64,000 nucleotides of DNA, taken from an uncultured Butyrivibrio sp. Lineage in GTDB: Bacteria > Bacillota > Clostridia > Lachnospirales > Lachnospiraceae. A program made the position numbers and the translations under genes. Positions within the stretch are counted from its first letter, which is position 1. The number at the start of each line of letters is the position of its first letter. Below the pieces are notes generated by a model, which did no database searches, was not told the origin of the DNA, and saw only the letters and a program-made list of their open reading frames with translations. Below are positions 1 to 9,084 of the stretch, piece by piece. The stretch is taken from the NCBI GenBank assembly GCA_945928575.1, contig CAMENP010000002.1, positions 62,001-126,000 on the forward strand. Direction: 5' to 3'.

Positions 1-1
1 T

Positions 2-97
2 TCAACGGATTCCCGATTCTGGGGAAATGTTAAGAGAGACCGGTTCGTGGCCAAGGTTCTTTTCAAGTATTGGAAAGGATTTGAGATAATTAAATAG
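2..97 (+). CDS. 3' end of an unidentified gene (partial)
   Basis: Frame 2 is open from the left edge to a TAG at 95-97 and gives a basic, aromatic-rich tail of 31 residues ending WKGFEIIK. It ends just before a hairpin terminator at 104-132, as a gene end should. Frame 3 is also open to a TAA at 87-89, but its codon use (several CGG, CCC, GGG) fits the rest of the window less well, so frame 2 is preferred. Too little is present to identify the product. Confidence 0.4.
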   Translation, partial: STDSRFWGNVKRDRFVAKVLFKYWKGFEIIK

Positions 98-103
98 AAC
101 GAC

Positions 104-132
104 AAAGGGAACAGCTTGATGCCGTTCCCTTT
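104..132. terminator. Hairpin terminator between convergent genes
   Basis: AAAGGGAAC pairs with GTTCCCTTT around a short GC-closed loop. It sits 7 bases after the left-edge gene and 8 bases after the degV stop on the other strand, so it probably serves both directions. Confidence 0.7.
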
Positions 133-140
133 AATATTAT

Positions 141-1007
141 TTATCGTGCGTCAGCTTCAAAGAAGAGTGCTATTGTTCCCGGACCGGAATGTGCACCTAT
201 TGTCGGACATACATTATTAATTATTATATTGCTGATATTCATGCGCTCCTTGATGAGTGAAGCGACAAATTCGGCATCTTCAATGCTGTCTCCGTGGCTT
301 ATCATAATGACATCATTATCGCGGCTTCCCATTGTCGATGCCATCTTGTCCACGAGCGATACGAGGGATTTCTTACGTCCGCGTGTCTTGCCGATTGCGA
401 TCAGGCGTCCTTCATCATCCACATGGAGGAGGGGCTTGATACCGATGATGGTTCCGATAATGGCTGTTGCCTTGGAAACACGGCCGCCTCTGTGAAGGTG
501 GAACAGATCATCAACGGTAAACTGATGTGAGATATGAAGCTTAAGCCCTTCGATATAATCAACCGTCTCATCATATGAATGACCGGCATTCATGAAATTA
601 ACGGCCTTGTATACAAGCAGACCTTCGCCCATGGAAGCACACAATGAGTCAATAACGGTAATTCTGTGTTCCGGATATTCTTCATTAAGCTCTGCCGCTG
701 CTACACATGTGTTCTGATATGAACTGCTGAGAGCGGATGAAAAAGAAATGTGAATTATATCATATCCGTCACGTATACGCGGTTCAAAAATCTCACGTGA
801 TGTTTCCGGATTGGTGGCCATTGTGGTAGGCATTTCGCCGTCACGCATGCGCTTGTAGAATTCCGCAGGTGTAATATCTTTATCACCGCCGTACACTTCA
901 TCATCCCCGAAACGATAATATAAAGGATGTATGTCTATATTGTTGGACTTACAAAAATCTTTCGGTAAATCGCATGTGGTATCGGATGTAATTATAAATT
1001 TGTTCAT
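141..1007 (-). CDS. DegV family fatty-acid-binding protein
   Basis: A 288-residue DegV/FakB-type protein. Members bind a fatty acid in a two-domain fold and present it to a fatty acid kinase (FakA) for phosphorylation and use in phospholipids. The N-terminal TSDTTCDLP, the central FSSALSSSYQN (the family's ligand-carboxylate serine region) and HRGGRVSKATAIIGTIIGIK are all visible, and the length is typical. The ATG has a GGAGGG ribosome site about 6 bases upstream. It stands alone on the minus strand, divergent from infC, with its own promoter at 1050-1078. No FakA gene is in the window. The family is certain; the particular fatty acid is not known. Confidence 0.9.
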   Translation of the reverse strand: MNKFIITSDTTCDLPKDFCKSNNIDIHPLYYRFGDDEVYGGDKDITPAEFYKRMRDGEMPTTMATNPETSREIFEPRIRDGYDIIHISFSSALSSSYQNTCVAAAELNEEYPEHRITVIDSLCASMGEGLLVYKAVNFMNAGHSYDETVDYIEGLKLHISHQFTVDDLFHLHRGGRVSKATAIIGTIIGIKPLLHVDDEGRLIAIGKTRGRKKSLVSLVDKMASTMGSRDNDVIMISHGDSIEDAEFVASLIKERMNISNIIINNVCPTIGAHSGPGTIALFFEADAR

Positions 1008-1049
1008 TAAGTGCCCTCCGGGTTGAATCAGATTAGTTTTTATGGTATT

Positions 1050-1078
1050 ATTGTAACATAGTCATAAGTAAAATTCAA
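1050..1078 (-). promoter_or_regulatory. Sigma-A promoter of degV
   Basis: On the minus strand TTGAAT and TACAAT are separated by 17 bases, about 43 bases upstream of the degV start codon. Confidence 0.6.
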
Positions 1079-1115
1079 TTATGTAACTATTTTCTATTTT
1101 TACCACAAAAATGTA

Positions 1116-1144
1116 TTGACATACAATGCTTTTGATGATATATT
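1116..1144 (+). promoter_or_regulatory. Sigma-A promoter of infC-rpmI-rplT
   Basis: TTGACA at 1116-1121, a 17-base spacer, then TATATT at 1139-1144. Transcription would start near 1151, giving a leader of about 145 bases before infC. Confidence 0.75.
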
Positions 1145-1150
1145 ATAGAA

Positions 1151-1297
1151 GTTGTGAAAAGAAGAAGAGTATCCGCTCTCACCTTGGCGCATAAGCGACC
1201 CGGGTTATAATACAGAAATATGTGATTTATATAATCATTAGTGTGTATATGCGGATAGTTATTCTATCAGCATATTTTTTTTGGGAGGTACACTACC
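1151..1297 (+). promoter_or_regulatory. infC leader with attenuator (L20/IF3-type autoregulation)
   Basis: The untranslated leader contains small hairpin-forming segments (for example AGAG/CTCT near 1168-1181 and a GC-rich stretch near 1183-1203). It ends in an intrinsic terminator at 1247-1282 placed directly before the infC ribosome site. This is the layout of the Firmicutes L20 (infC-rpmI-rplT) leader, where L20 binding promotes premature termination. The terminator is seen; assignment to the L20 leader family is inferred from gene order and position. Confidence 0.65.
1247..1282 (+). terminator. Leader terminator upstream of infC
   Basis: ATATGC pairs with GCATAT and, inside, GATAG with CTATC around loop TTATT; eight T residues follow at 1275-1282. 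The infC ribosome site GGGAGG starts at the next base, so read-through is needed for expression. Confidence 0.85.
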
Positions 1298-1804
1298 ATT
1301 AGCGAGTTAATGATTAATGAACAGATCAGAGACAAAGAGGTTCGTGTTATCGGCGAGAATGGCGAGATGATTGGCGTCATGTCTTCCAGAGATGCAATGA
1401 AGCTTGCAAGAGAGGCCGAACTTGACCTTGTTAAGATTGCACCGACTGCCAAGCCGCCTGTATGTAAGATCGTAGATTACGGCAAATACAGATATGAGCT
1501 TGCACGTAAGGAGAAGGAAGCCAAGAAGAAACAGAAGATAGTCGAGCTTAAGGAAGTGAGGTTATCTCCTAATATTGAAGCTAACGACCTTAATACCAAG
1601 ATCGGTTCAGCCAGAAAGTTCCTTGAGAAAGGTAATAAAGTTAAAGTTACTTTAAGATTCAGAGGACGTGAGATGGCACATATGACAGCCAGCAAGCATA
1701 TTCTTGATGATTTTGCCAAGGCACTTGAAGAGTGTGCGGTTGTTGAGAAGCCGGCCAAGGTTGAAGGCAGAAGTATGGCTATGGTTTTAGCAGAGAAACG
1801 TTAA
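1298..1804 (+). CDS. infC: Translation initiation factor IF-3
   Basis: IF-3 binds the 30S subunit and checks start-codon/initiator-tRNA pairing. The protein has the N-domain start [15 protein letters not shown] and a C-domain ending [14 protein letters not shown], and is full length (168 residues). The start is taken as the ATT at 1298: GGGAGG at 1283-1288 is 9 bases before it, but 21 bases before the first ATG at 1310. An ATT start encodes S-E-L before the usual MINEQ. Rare AUU/AUA starts are a known autoregulatory feature of infC, because IF-3 itself rejects them. First gene of infC-rpmI-rplT. Confidence 0.93.
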   Translation: MSELMINEQIRDKEVRVIGENGEMIGVMSSRDAMKLAREAELDLVKIAPTAKPPVCKIVDYGKYRYELARKEKEAKKKQKIVELKEVRLSPNIEANDLNTKIGSARKFLEKGNKVKVTLRFRGREMAHMTASKHILDDFAKALEECAVVEKPAKVEGRSMAMVLAEKR

Positions 1805-1839
1805 ATATTATATGCACAATTTTAAGGAGGATTTTTATC

Positions 1840-2037
1840 ATGCCAAAAATGAAGACAAGCAGAGCTGCTGCAAAGCGTTTTAAAAAGACAGGAACAGGTC
1901 AGTTAAAGAGAATGAAAGCATATAAGAGCCACATTCTTACAAAGAAGACCACTAAGAGAAAGAGAAATCTTAGAAAGGCTGCTCTTGTTGACAGCACTAA
2001 CGTAAAGAATATGAAGAAGATTTTACCATATATGTAA
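1840..2037 (+). CDS. rpmI: 50S ribosomal protein L35
   Basis: A 65-residue, very basic protein starting [15 protein letters not shown], the L35 signature, at the normal length. AAGGAGG lies about 9 bases before the ATG. It follows infC by 35 bases and precedes rplT by 26 bases, the standard bacterial operon order, and so should share the infC promoter and leader control. Confidence 0.97.
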   Translation: MPKMKTSRAAAKRFKKTGTGQLKRMKAYKSHILTKKTTKRKRNLRKAALVDSTNVKNMKKILPYM

Positions 2038-2063
2038 TTGGTATTGTAAGGAGGATAACTTAA

Positions 2064-2420
2064 ATGGCAAGAATTAAAGGCGGATTAAACGCAAAGAAGA
2101 AACATAACAGAGTTCTTAAGTTAGCTAAAGGTTACAGAGGAGCCCGTTCAAAACAGTATAGAGTTGCAAAACAGTCAGTAATGAGAGCTTTAACATCTGC
2201 ATACGCAGGAAGAAAGCAGAAGAAGAGACAGATGAGACAGCTCTGGATTGCCAGAATCAATGCTGCTGCAAGAATGAATGGTCTTTCATACAGCAAGTTT
2301 ATGTTCGGTCTTAAGAGCGCAGGCATCGAGATGAACAGAAAGATGCTCGCTGAAATCGCTGTTAATGATGCTGCTGCATTTACAAAGCTTGCAGAGACAG
2401 CTAAGGCTAATCTTAAATAA
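2064..2420 (+). CDS. rplT: 50S ribosomal protein L20
   Basis: A 118-residue basic protein starting [19 protein letters not shown] and containing [11 protein letters not shown], both typical of L20. L20 is an early 23S rRNA-binding assembly protein and, in Firmicutes, the likely repressor of this operon through the leader upstream of infC. A GGAGG site precedes the ATG, and a strong terminator follows 20 bases after the stop, closing the operon. Confidence 0.97.
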   Translation: MARIKGGLNAKKKHNRVLKLAKGYRGARSKQYRVAKQSVMRALTSAYAGRKQKKRQMRQLWIARINAAARMNGLSYSKFMFGLKSAGIEMNRKMLAEIAVNDAAAFTKLAETAKANLK

Positions 2421-2440
2421 ATTAATTACATGATTACAGG

Positions 2441-2473
2441 CGGCTGCCGGTTAATACCGGTGGCCGTTTTTTT
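2441..2473 (+). terminator. Terminator of infC-rpmI-rplT
   Basis: CGGC pairs with GCCG and CCGGT with ACCGG around loop TAAT, with two G-T wobbles between; seven T residues follow at 2467-2473. Confidence 0.9.
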
Positions 2474-2585
2474 GTTAAGAAATCTGATACGTTTCTAAGA
2501 ATATTGATATTTCGTCTTCGATATTCGCGGTGTTATAATTAATGCAACGGTTGAAAAACCAGTAAAGAAAAGGAGAAGGTTTAGA

Positions 2586-3338
2586 ATGAGAAAACTTATT
2601 AAGAGAATTGCTGTATGCGTAAGTGCATTTGCTCTTGCAGCAGCAGGAATTGTTGCCGGAAAGGCAGATGCCGTAAAAGCAGCAGAAATCGACACAACAG
2701 TTCATGTAATTGTAAAGGGCGCACCTGAGGGAACCGATAAGATTGGTTTCAATATCTGGGGCGGTGCCTGGGTTGTATCAGATGACTGGGTAAACCTCGC
2801 AACGGCCACTACAGCACTTTCAGCATGGGGCTGGGGTGATACATGGGTAGGCAATATCGACATGACACAGGACGCAGACGGAATGTACACATGTACAATG
2901 AAGTATGATCAGGATCAGTTTGACGGAGCCGGCGGAAACCATGGTATGCAGGTATTTGTATACGGCGCTGAGAAGGCAGCGGTTGCAGCGGATTATACAA
3001 CAGCGCTTCATGAGCTTCTTGCAGATGAGAGCTTATCTGACATCTATATTATCGCAGATTACACTAATGCAAACGGTGCAGACGGCGGCGTAGTAACAAT
3101 CCAGAAGGAAGCTCCGGCTTCAGGTGATAACGAGCCGGCAGGCGGCGATAATGAGCCGTCAGGCGATAATGATAACAAGCCATCAAACGATGATACCAAC
3201 AAGCCGTCAACAGATAATGACAAGAATGGCGAAGATGTAACTACTGGCGATGCTTCATCAATGATCATGCTTATCGCAGTTGCAGCAGTTGCAGCAGCAA
3301 CAGTTGTTATTACAAGAAAGAAATCCGTAGAAGAGTAA
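2586..3338 (+). CDS. Secreted, C-terminally membrane-anchored surface protein
   Basis: A 250-residue exported protein not tied to a named family with certainty. Residues 1-33 form a signal peptide (basic start, then ALAAAGIVAG). Residues 36-175 are an aromatic-rich beta-type domain (VHVIVKG, FNIWGGAWVV, SAWGWGDTW), loosely like pullulanase-associated or starch-binding modules. Residues 176-217 are a low-complexity linker of repeated GDNEP/DNKPS units. The end has TTGD, a hydrophobic segment and ITRKKSVEE, resembling a sortase-type sorting signal or a simple membrane anchor. AGGAGA precedes the ATG. It is monocistronic, between two terminators. A carbohydrate-binding surface role is an inference. 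Confidence 0.7.
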   Translation: MRKLIKRIAVCVSAFALAAAGIVAGKADAVKAAEIDTTVHVIVKGAPEGTDKIGFNIWGGAWVVSDDWVNLATATTALSAWGWGDTWVGNIDMTQDADGMYTCTMKYDQDQFDGAGGNHGMQVFVYGAEKAAVAADYTTALHELLADESLSDIYIIADYTNANGADGGVVTIQKEAPASGDNEPAGGDNEPSGDNDNKPSNDDTNKPSTDNDKNGEDVTTGDASSMIMLIAVAAVAAATVVITRKKSVEE

Positions 3339-3378
3339 TTTTTGCAGACTTATCCATTTACCATATATAAACCAAAAA

Positions 3379-3412
3379 AAAGGAACCGTCATATAATTAT
3401 GGCGGTTCCTTT
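3379..3412. terminator. Bidirectional terminator
   Basis: A 15-bp stem, AAAGGAACCG plus TCATA pairing with TATGG plus CGGTTCCTTT around loop TAAT. It is flanked by an A-run on the left and T-rich sequence on the right, and separates the surface-protein gene from the convergent uraA. Confidence 0.85.
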
Positions 3413-3432
3413 AATATATGCAGATGATTGAT

Positions 3433-4791
3433 CTACATTGATTTCACATTGGGATTATCGTCTGTGTCGTCTTCGTCAAAATTAAAATCTTTACCCGGAA
3501 GGATGGCATTGAGGATGATACCTACCAAAGCTCCGACTGCAAGACCGGAGAAATCAATCGTAACCTTGCCGATTGTGAAAGATATGCTTCCGGCAGCGCT
3601 GTACTTGATACCGATTGAAAGTACAAGAATAAGTGCTGCGATAATGACATTACGGGACTTGGAGAAATCCACTTTGTTCTCTACGACGTTACGGACACCA
3701 ACGGCTGAAATCATTCCGTAAAGAATAAGTGATATACCACCGATTGTCGCTGTTGGCATTGCCTCGATTACTGCCGCAAACTTAGGACAGAATGAAAACA
3801 GAATGGCAAAACCTGCTGCAATTTCAATTACGAGCGGATCATATACTTTGGAAAGTGAAAGAACGCCCGTGTTTTCGCCGTATGTTGTGTTGGCAGGAGC
3901 ACCGAAAAGTGAAGCAACGATTGTTGCGGCACCGTCCCCGATAAGTGTTCTGTGAAGTCCCGGATTCTTTATGTAATTGATTCCGGTTGTTGACGATATG
4001 GCCGATATGTCACCGATATGCTCAACTATTGTAGCAAGTGCAATAGGCATGATGGTTATTATTGATGTTATAAATAAGGAAGAATTAAAGTGAGCTCCGA
4101 ATATGGAGAAAACTGTAGCTTCCTTGGCAACAGGAAGTCCGAACCATGCGGCATCTTTGATCGTATTGAAATCAACATCTCCGAAAAAGATTCCGGCAAT
4201 GTATGATACGATAACACCGATGAGAATAGGGATGATCTTGATCATGCCTTTACCAAAAATGTTACATATAATAACGACCACGATTGCAATAAGTGCGACC
4301 CACCAGTTGGCAGCACAGTTATCAATAGCTGACTGTGAAAGGGTAAGTCCGATTGCAATAATGATTGGACCCGTAACGATAGGCGGGAAGAAACGCATAA
4401 CTCTCTTGGCACCGAACGCTTTGATAAGTGCGGCAAGGACAAAATAAAGAAGTCCGGCAAATGCAACACCGACACATGCATAAGGAAGAAGTGCGGAATT
4501 GTCAAGTGCATTGCCTGCAGCATCCGTTAACGGAGCTATGGCAGCATAACCGCCGAGAAATGCGAAAGATGAGCCTAAGAAGGCAGGTACCTTACGCTTA
4601 GTGATCAGGTGGAATAATAATGTTCCGAGACCTGCAAAAAGTAACGTGGTAGAAATGCTCAGTCCTGTAAGAATAGGAACGAGTACCGTGGCGCCGAACA
4701 TAGCGAACATATGCTGTATACCAAGCAGCAATGTCTTCGGGACACCAAGCTTACGGGCATCATAAATGCCGTCGTTGAATTGTTTATTCAT
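3433..4791 (-). CDS. uraA: Uracil permease (NCS2 family)
   Basis: A 452-residue integral membrane protein that imports uracil with protons. It has a series of long hydrophobic helices and the NCS2 signature NTTYGENTGVLSLSKV about two thirds along, with GSSFAFLGGYAAI near the N-terminus. The reading frame extends 22 codons further upstream, but the ATG at 4789-4791 has AGGAGG in front of it and starts MNKQFNDGIYDARKLG as UraA proteins do. It is monocistronic and sits apart from the pyr genes at 34-39 kb; no PyrR-type attenuator is obvious in its leader. Confidence 0.92.
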   Translation of the reverse strand: MNKQFNDGIYDARKLGVPKTLLLGIQHMFAMFGATVLVPILTGLSISTTLLFAGLGTLLFHLITKRKVPAFLGSSFAFLGGYAAIAPLTDAAGNALDNSALLPYACVGVAFAGLLYFVLAALIKAFGAKRVMRFFPPIVTGPIIIAIGLTLSQSAIDNCAANWWVALIAIVVVIICNIFGKGMIKIIPILIGVIVSYIAGIFFGDVDFNTIKDAAWFGLPVAKEATVFSIFGAHFNSSLFITSIITIMPIALATIVEHIGDISAISSTTGINYIKNPGLHRTLIGDGAATIVASLFGAPANTTYGENTGVLSLSKVYDPLVIEIAAGFAILFSFCPKFAAVIEAMPTATIGGISLILYGMISAVGVRNVVENKVDFSKSRNVIIAALILVLSIGIKYSAAGSISFTIGKVTIDFSGLAVGALVGIILNAILPGKDFNFDEDDTDDNPNVKSM

Positions 4792-4902
4792 TGGTAACCT
4801 CCTGTTGGAAAATGCTTTATCAAAAAATATTCTAACATAGAAGATATGCAGTATCAATTATAAAATATAAATAAAATTAATAATAATTTTAAGTTTAAAT
4901 GC

Positions 4903-4931
4903 TTGCATTTCAAAAAACATTGTGCTAATAT
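4903..4931 (+). promoter_or_regulatory. Promoter of tRNA-Asn
   Basis: TTGCAT, a 17-base spacer and TAATAT, ending 10 bases before the mature tRNA. Confidence 0.65.
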
Positions 4932-4941
4932 ATATGAGTAT

Positions 4942-5013
4942 TCCCTGATAGCTCAATGGTAGAGCACTCGGCTGTTAACCGAGTTGTTGTAGGTTCGAGC
5001 CCTACTCGGGGAG
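4942..5013 (+). tRNA. tRNA-Asn (anticodon GTT)
   Basis: A full cloverleaf of 72 bases: acceptor TCCCTGA/TCGGGGA (one T-G pair), D arm GCTC/GAGC, anticodon stem CTCGG/CCGAG with loop CTGTTAA, T arm GTAGG/CCTAC with TTCGAGC. The gene does not encode CCA. Confidence 0.97.
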
Positions 5014-5019
5014 CTTTTA

Positions 5020-5049
5020 ACGGAACTGATTGATCAGTTCCGTTTTTTT
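5020..5049 (+). terminator. Terminator of tRNA-Asn
   Basis: A perfect 10-bp stem, ACGGAACTGA/TCAGTTCCGT, loop TTGA, followed by a T-run to 5049. Confidence 0.92.
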
Positions 5050-5233
5050 AGTTTCCTTTGCTCGAAAGCGGATTGTGTCTTTCCTCAAAAAACATGTTAT
5101 TATCCGGCACAGGTTTGTTGCCTTTTGTGTAATGGCTTGTCTGGCGTATTCCTTCGACATCACATTCTTTTTGAATGGAGTGCGCAGTCTGCTGTTCGGA
5201 TTTAGGCGATTCTGTATTCTTTTTGATATTCAT
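5048..5233 (-). CDS. Small hydrophilic hypothetical protein
   Basis: A 61-residue, charged, cysteine-poor protein with no membrane segment or recognised domain. It starts MNIKKNTESPKSEQQT and ends FFEERHNPLSSKGN. AGGAAGG lies 10 bases before the ATG on the minus strand, and the codon use matches neighbouring genes. The overlapping plus-strand reading frame (5030-5281) begins inside the tRNA terminator, so the minus-strand reading is preferred. It lies between tRNA-Asn and the heat-shock promoter. Function unknown. Confidence 0.55.
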   Translation of the reverse strand: MNIKKNTESPKSEQQTAHSIQKECDVEGIRQTSHYTKGNKPVPDNNMFFEERHNPLSSKGN

Positions 5234-5320
5234 TATACCGGTTCCTTCCTATATAAAATGTTCAATAATAATATGAAATAAAAAAACATAAATTATTCAC
5301 AATTTTTTTCGAAATATGTG

Positions 5321-5349
5321 TTGACAAATGATAAGTCGAGTGATATTTT
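5321..5349 (+). promoter_or_regulatory. Heat-shock operon promoter (sigma-A)
   Basis: TTGACA, a 17-base spacer and TATTTT, with the CIRCE operator beginning 17 bases downstream. Confidence 0.8.
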
Positions 5350-5365
5350 AATATTAGTTCAAATG

Positions 5366-5392
5366 TTAGCACTCTTATTGATTGAGTGCTAA
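5366..5392 (+). promoter_or_regulatory. CIRCE operator (HrcA binding site)
   Basis: TTAGCACTC, 9 bases, GAGTGCTAA: a perfect match to the CIRCE consensus. It lies in the untranslated start of hrcA-grpE-dnaK-dnaJ, so HrcA represses its own operon. Confidence 0.97.
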
Positions 5393-5422
5393 CAACGAAA
5401 AGTATCAGTTGGAGGCGATTAC

Positions 5423-6469
5423 ATGGAAATGGATGAGAGGAAAATTAAAATACTCAAGGCTGTTATCCGTAATTACCTTGAAACGGGAGAACCGGTAGGC
5501 TCAAGGACGATATCCAAATATACCGATTTGAACCTGAGTTCGGCAACCATCCGTAATGAGATGGCAGATCTTGAAGAGATGGGATATATAATCCAGCCGC
5601 ATACTTCGGCGGGAAGAATTCCATCCGATGCAGGATACCGTTTCTATGTTGACAATATGATGCAGGAACAACAGGATAAGTTAGACAAGAGAGAAGATGA
5701 ACTTAATAAGAAAGAAGCGCTCCTGTTCGAGAAGGTTGACAGAGTCGAAGATTTGTTAAAGAATGTTGCAAAGACTTTGGCAGTCAATACGAACTACGCA
5801 ACTATGGTAGCAGCTCCGCATAAACAGGGCAGAACCATTAAGTTCATACAGATTTCCCAGATAGAGAAAGGCAAGATACTTGCCGTGCTTGTTCTGGAAG
5901 GTAATACGATTAAGAATTCCATTATTGAGAATGCGATGGAACTTAATACAGAGGATTGCCTGAAACTGAACATTATGCTTAACAGCACAGTGGCAGGACA
6001 TACATTGGAAGAAATTAATCTTTCGATGATATCCGGACTTACCGCACAGGCCGGAGAATACGGAGTGCTTGTAAGAGACATTCTTGATGCCATGGCAGCA
6101 GCCGCGACAAGCGAGGATGACATTCAGATATATACAAGCGGCGCAACCAACATTTTCAAATATCCTGAACTTAGCGATAATACGAAGGCAAGCGAACTTA
6201 TCTACACATTGGAAGAGAAGAAGATGCTTACCAATCTTGTTACAGATTCGCTTAATCAGGATGCCGACGGAGACATTAAGGTCTATATCGGCGAGGAAAC
6301 ACCGGTTGAGAGCATGAAGGACTGCAGTGTCGTAACAGCGACGTATGAACTTCGTGACGGAGCCAAGGGAACGATTGGTATAATCGGTCCGAAACGTATG
6401 GATTATGAGAAAGTCGTTGAGACTATAAAGAATATTAAGACGCAGCTTGATGATGCGTTTAAGAATTAG
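5423..6469 (+). CDS. hrcA: Heat-inducible transcription repressor HrcA
   Basis: A 348-residue repressor of class I heat-shock genes. It has an N-terminal winged helix (residues 1-80: ILKAVIRNYLETGEPVGSRT, SSATIRNEMADLEEMGYI, HTSAGRIPSDAGYRFYVD) and a GAF-like C-domain. HrcA binds CIRCE and depends on GroE for folding. A GGAGG site precedes the ATG, and the gene is first in the operon immediately after its own CIRCE. It ends 16 bases before grpE, with grpE's ribosome site starting at the next base. Confidence 0.97.
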   Translation: MEMDERKIKILKAVIRNYLETGEPVGSRTISKYTDLNLSSATIRNEMADLEEMGYIIQPHTSAGRIPSDAGYRFYVDNMMQEQQDKLDKREDELNKKEALLFEKVDRVEDLLKNVAKTLAVNTNYATMVAAPHKQGRTIKFIQISQIEKGKILAVLVLEGNTIKNSIIENAMELNTEDCLKLNIMLNSTVAGHTLEEINLSMISGLTAQAGEYGVLVRDILDAMAAAATSEDDIQIYTSGATNIFKYPELSDNTKASELIYTLEEKKMLTNLVTDSLNQDADGDIKVYIGEETPVESMKDCSVVTATYELRDGAKGTIGIIGPKRMDYEKVVETIKNIKTQLDDAFKN

Positions 6470-6485
6470 AAAGGTGGCGAGAATT

Positions 6486-7085
6486 TTGGCAGAGAACGAA
6501 AAAGACATTGAACTTGAAGAAGATAAGAAGCCTGAAGAGAATGCCGAAGAAGTAACGGAGGCAGAAAAGGCAGAAAAGGCAGAAGAGAAGCCAGAAGATA
6601 AGGCAGAGGAAGCTGATAAGAAGAATTCCAAGAAGAAAGATAAAAAGGATAAGAAAGATCAGCAGATAGAAGAACTTACAGACAAATACAGAAGAACAAT
6701 GGCTGAGTTCGATAACTTCAGAAAACGTACCGAGAAAGAAAAAGCATCGATGTATGAAATCGGAGCAAGAGACATAATCGAGAAGATTCTGCCGGTCGTT
6801 GATAATTTTGAAAGAGGTCTTAATTCTATTCCGGAGGATGAGAAGACAGGTGCTGTCGCCGAAGGTATGGATAAGATATACAAGCAGCTTACCAAAGTGC
6901 TTGAAGATGCAGGAGTCAAAGAGATTGAAGCCTGCGGAGCCGAATTTGACCCGAATTTCCATAATGCCGTAATGCATGTTGAAGATGACAGTCTCGGCGA
7001 GAATGTTGTGGCAGAAGTGCTTCAGAAGGGATATACCTACAGAGACACGGTAGTAAGACACAGCATGGTTAAAGTAGCTAATTAA
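6486..7085 (+). CDS. grpE: Nucleotide exchange factor GrpE
   Basis: GrpE releases ADP from DnaK. The first 65 residues are a highly charged low-complexity coil rich in E, K and A. The GrpE core follows, with MAEFDNFRKRTEKEK, KILPVVDNFERGL and FDPNFHNAVMH. The frame is open upstream into hrcA, but a TTG at 6486 has AAAGGTGG 8 bases before it and begins MAENEKDIEL, giving 199 residues. That start avoids a 23-base overlap with hrcA, so TTG is chosen. Second gene of the CIRCE operon. Confidence 0.95.
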   Translation: MAENEKDIELEEDKKPEENAEEVTEAEKAEKAEEKPEDKAEEADKKNSKKKDKKDKKDQQIEELTDKYRRTMAEFDNFRKRTEKEKASMYEIGARDIIEKILPVVDNFERGLNSIPEDEKTGAVAEGMDKIYKQLTKVLEDAGVKEIEACGAEFDPNFHNAVMHVEDDSLGENVVAEVLQKGYTYRDTVVRHSMVKVAN

Positions 7086-7105
7086 CAATTTCAGTATAGT
7101 TATAG

Positions 7106-8998
<1,893 letters not shown>

Positions 8999-9032
8999 AA
9001 TATAAAAGTCACAGAAATGTTTGAAGTTATCG

Positions 9033-9060
9033 GAGTGAGGGATAGCAATATTCCTCACTC
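9033..9060 (+). other. dnaK-dnaJ intergenic hairpin with GNRA-type loop
   Basis: GAGTGAGGGATA pairs with TATTCCTCACTC (12 bp, one G-T pair) around the tetraloop GCAA. No T-run follows, so it does not look like a terminator. A processing or stability element that sets DnaK above DnaJ levels is possible. Confidence 0.6.
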
Positions 9061-9084
9061 TTAAGATGTTTGGAGGATCAGATT

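Noticed and set aside
3..89. Alternative frame 3 for the left-edge gene end
   Set aside because: Open to a TAA at 87-89 but with codon use less like the rest of the window; frame 2 is preferred though not proven.
5030..5281. Plus-strand 83-codon frame after tRNA-Asn
   Set aside because: It starts inside the perfect tRNA terminator stem and is the antisense of a better-supported small gene.
5756..6631. Long minus-strand open frame (291 codons) opposite hrcA and grpE
   Set aside because: It lies wholly opposite two unmistakable genes, is serine/phenylalanine/cysteine rich and has no recognised motif; it is an antisense shadow.
6459..7088. Minus-strand open frame of 209 codons opposite grpE
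   Set aside because: Its F/L/C-rich composition mirrors the A/E/K-rich codons of grpE; no ribosome site or domain.
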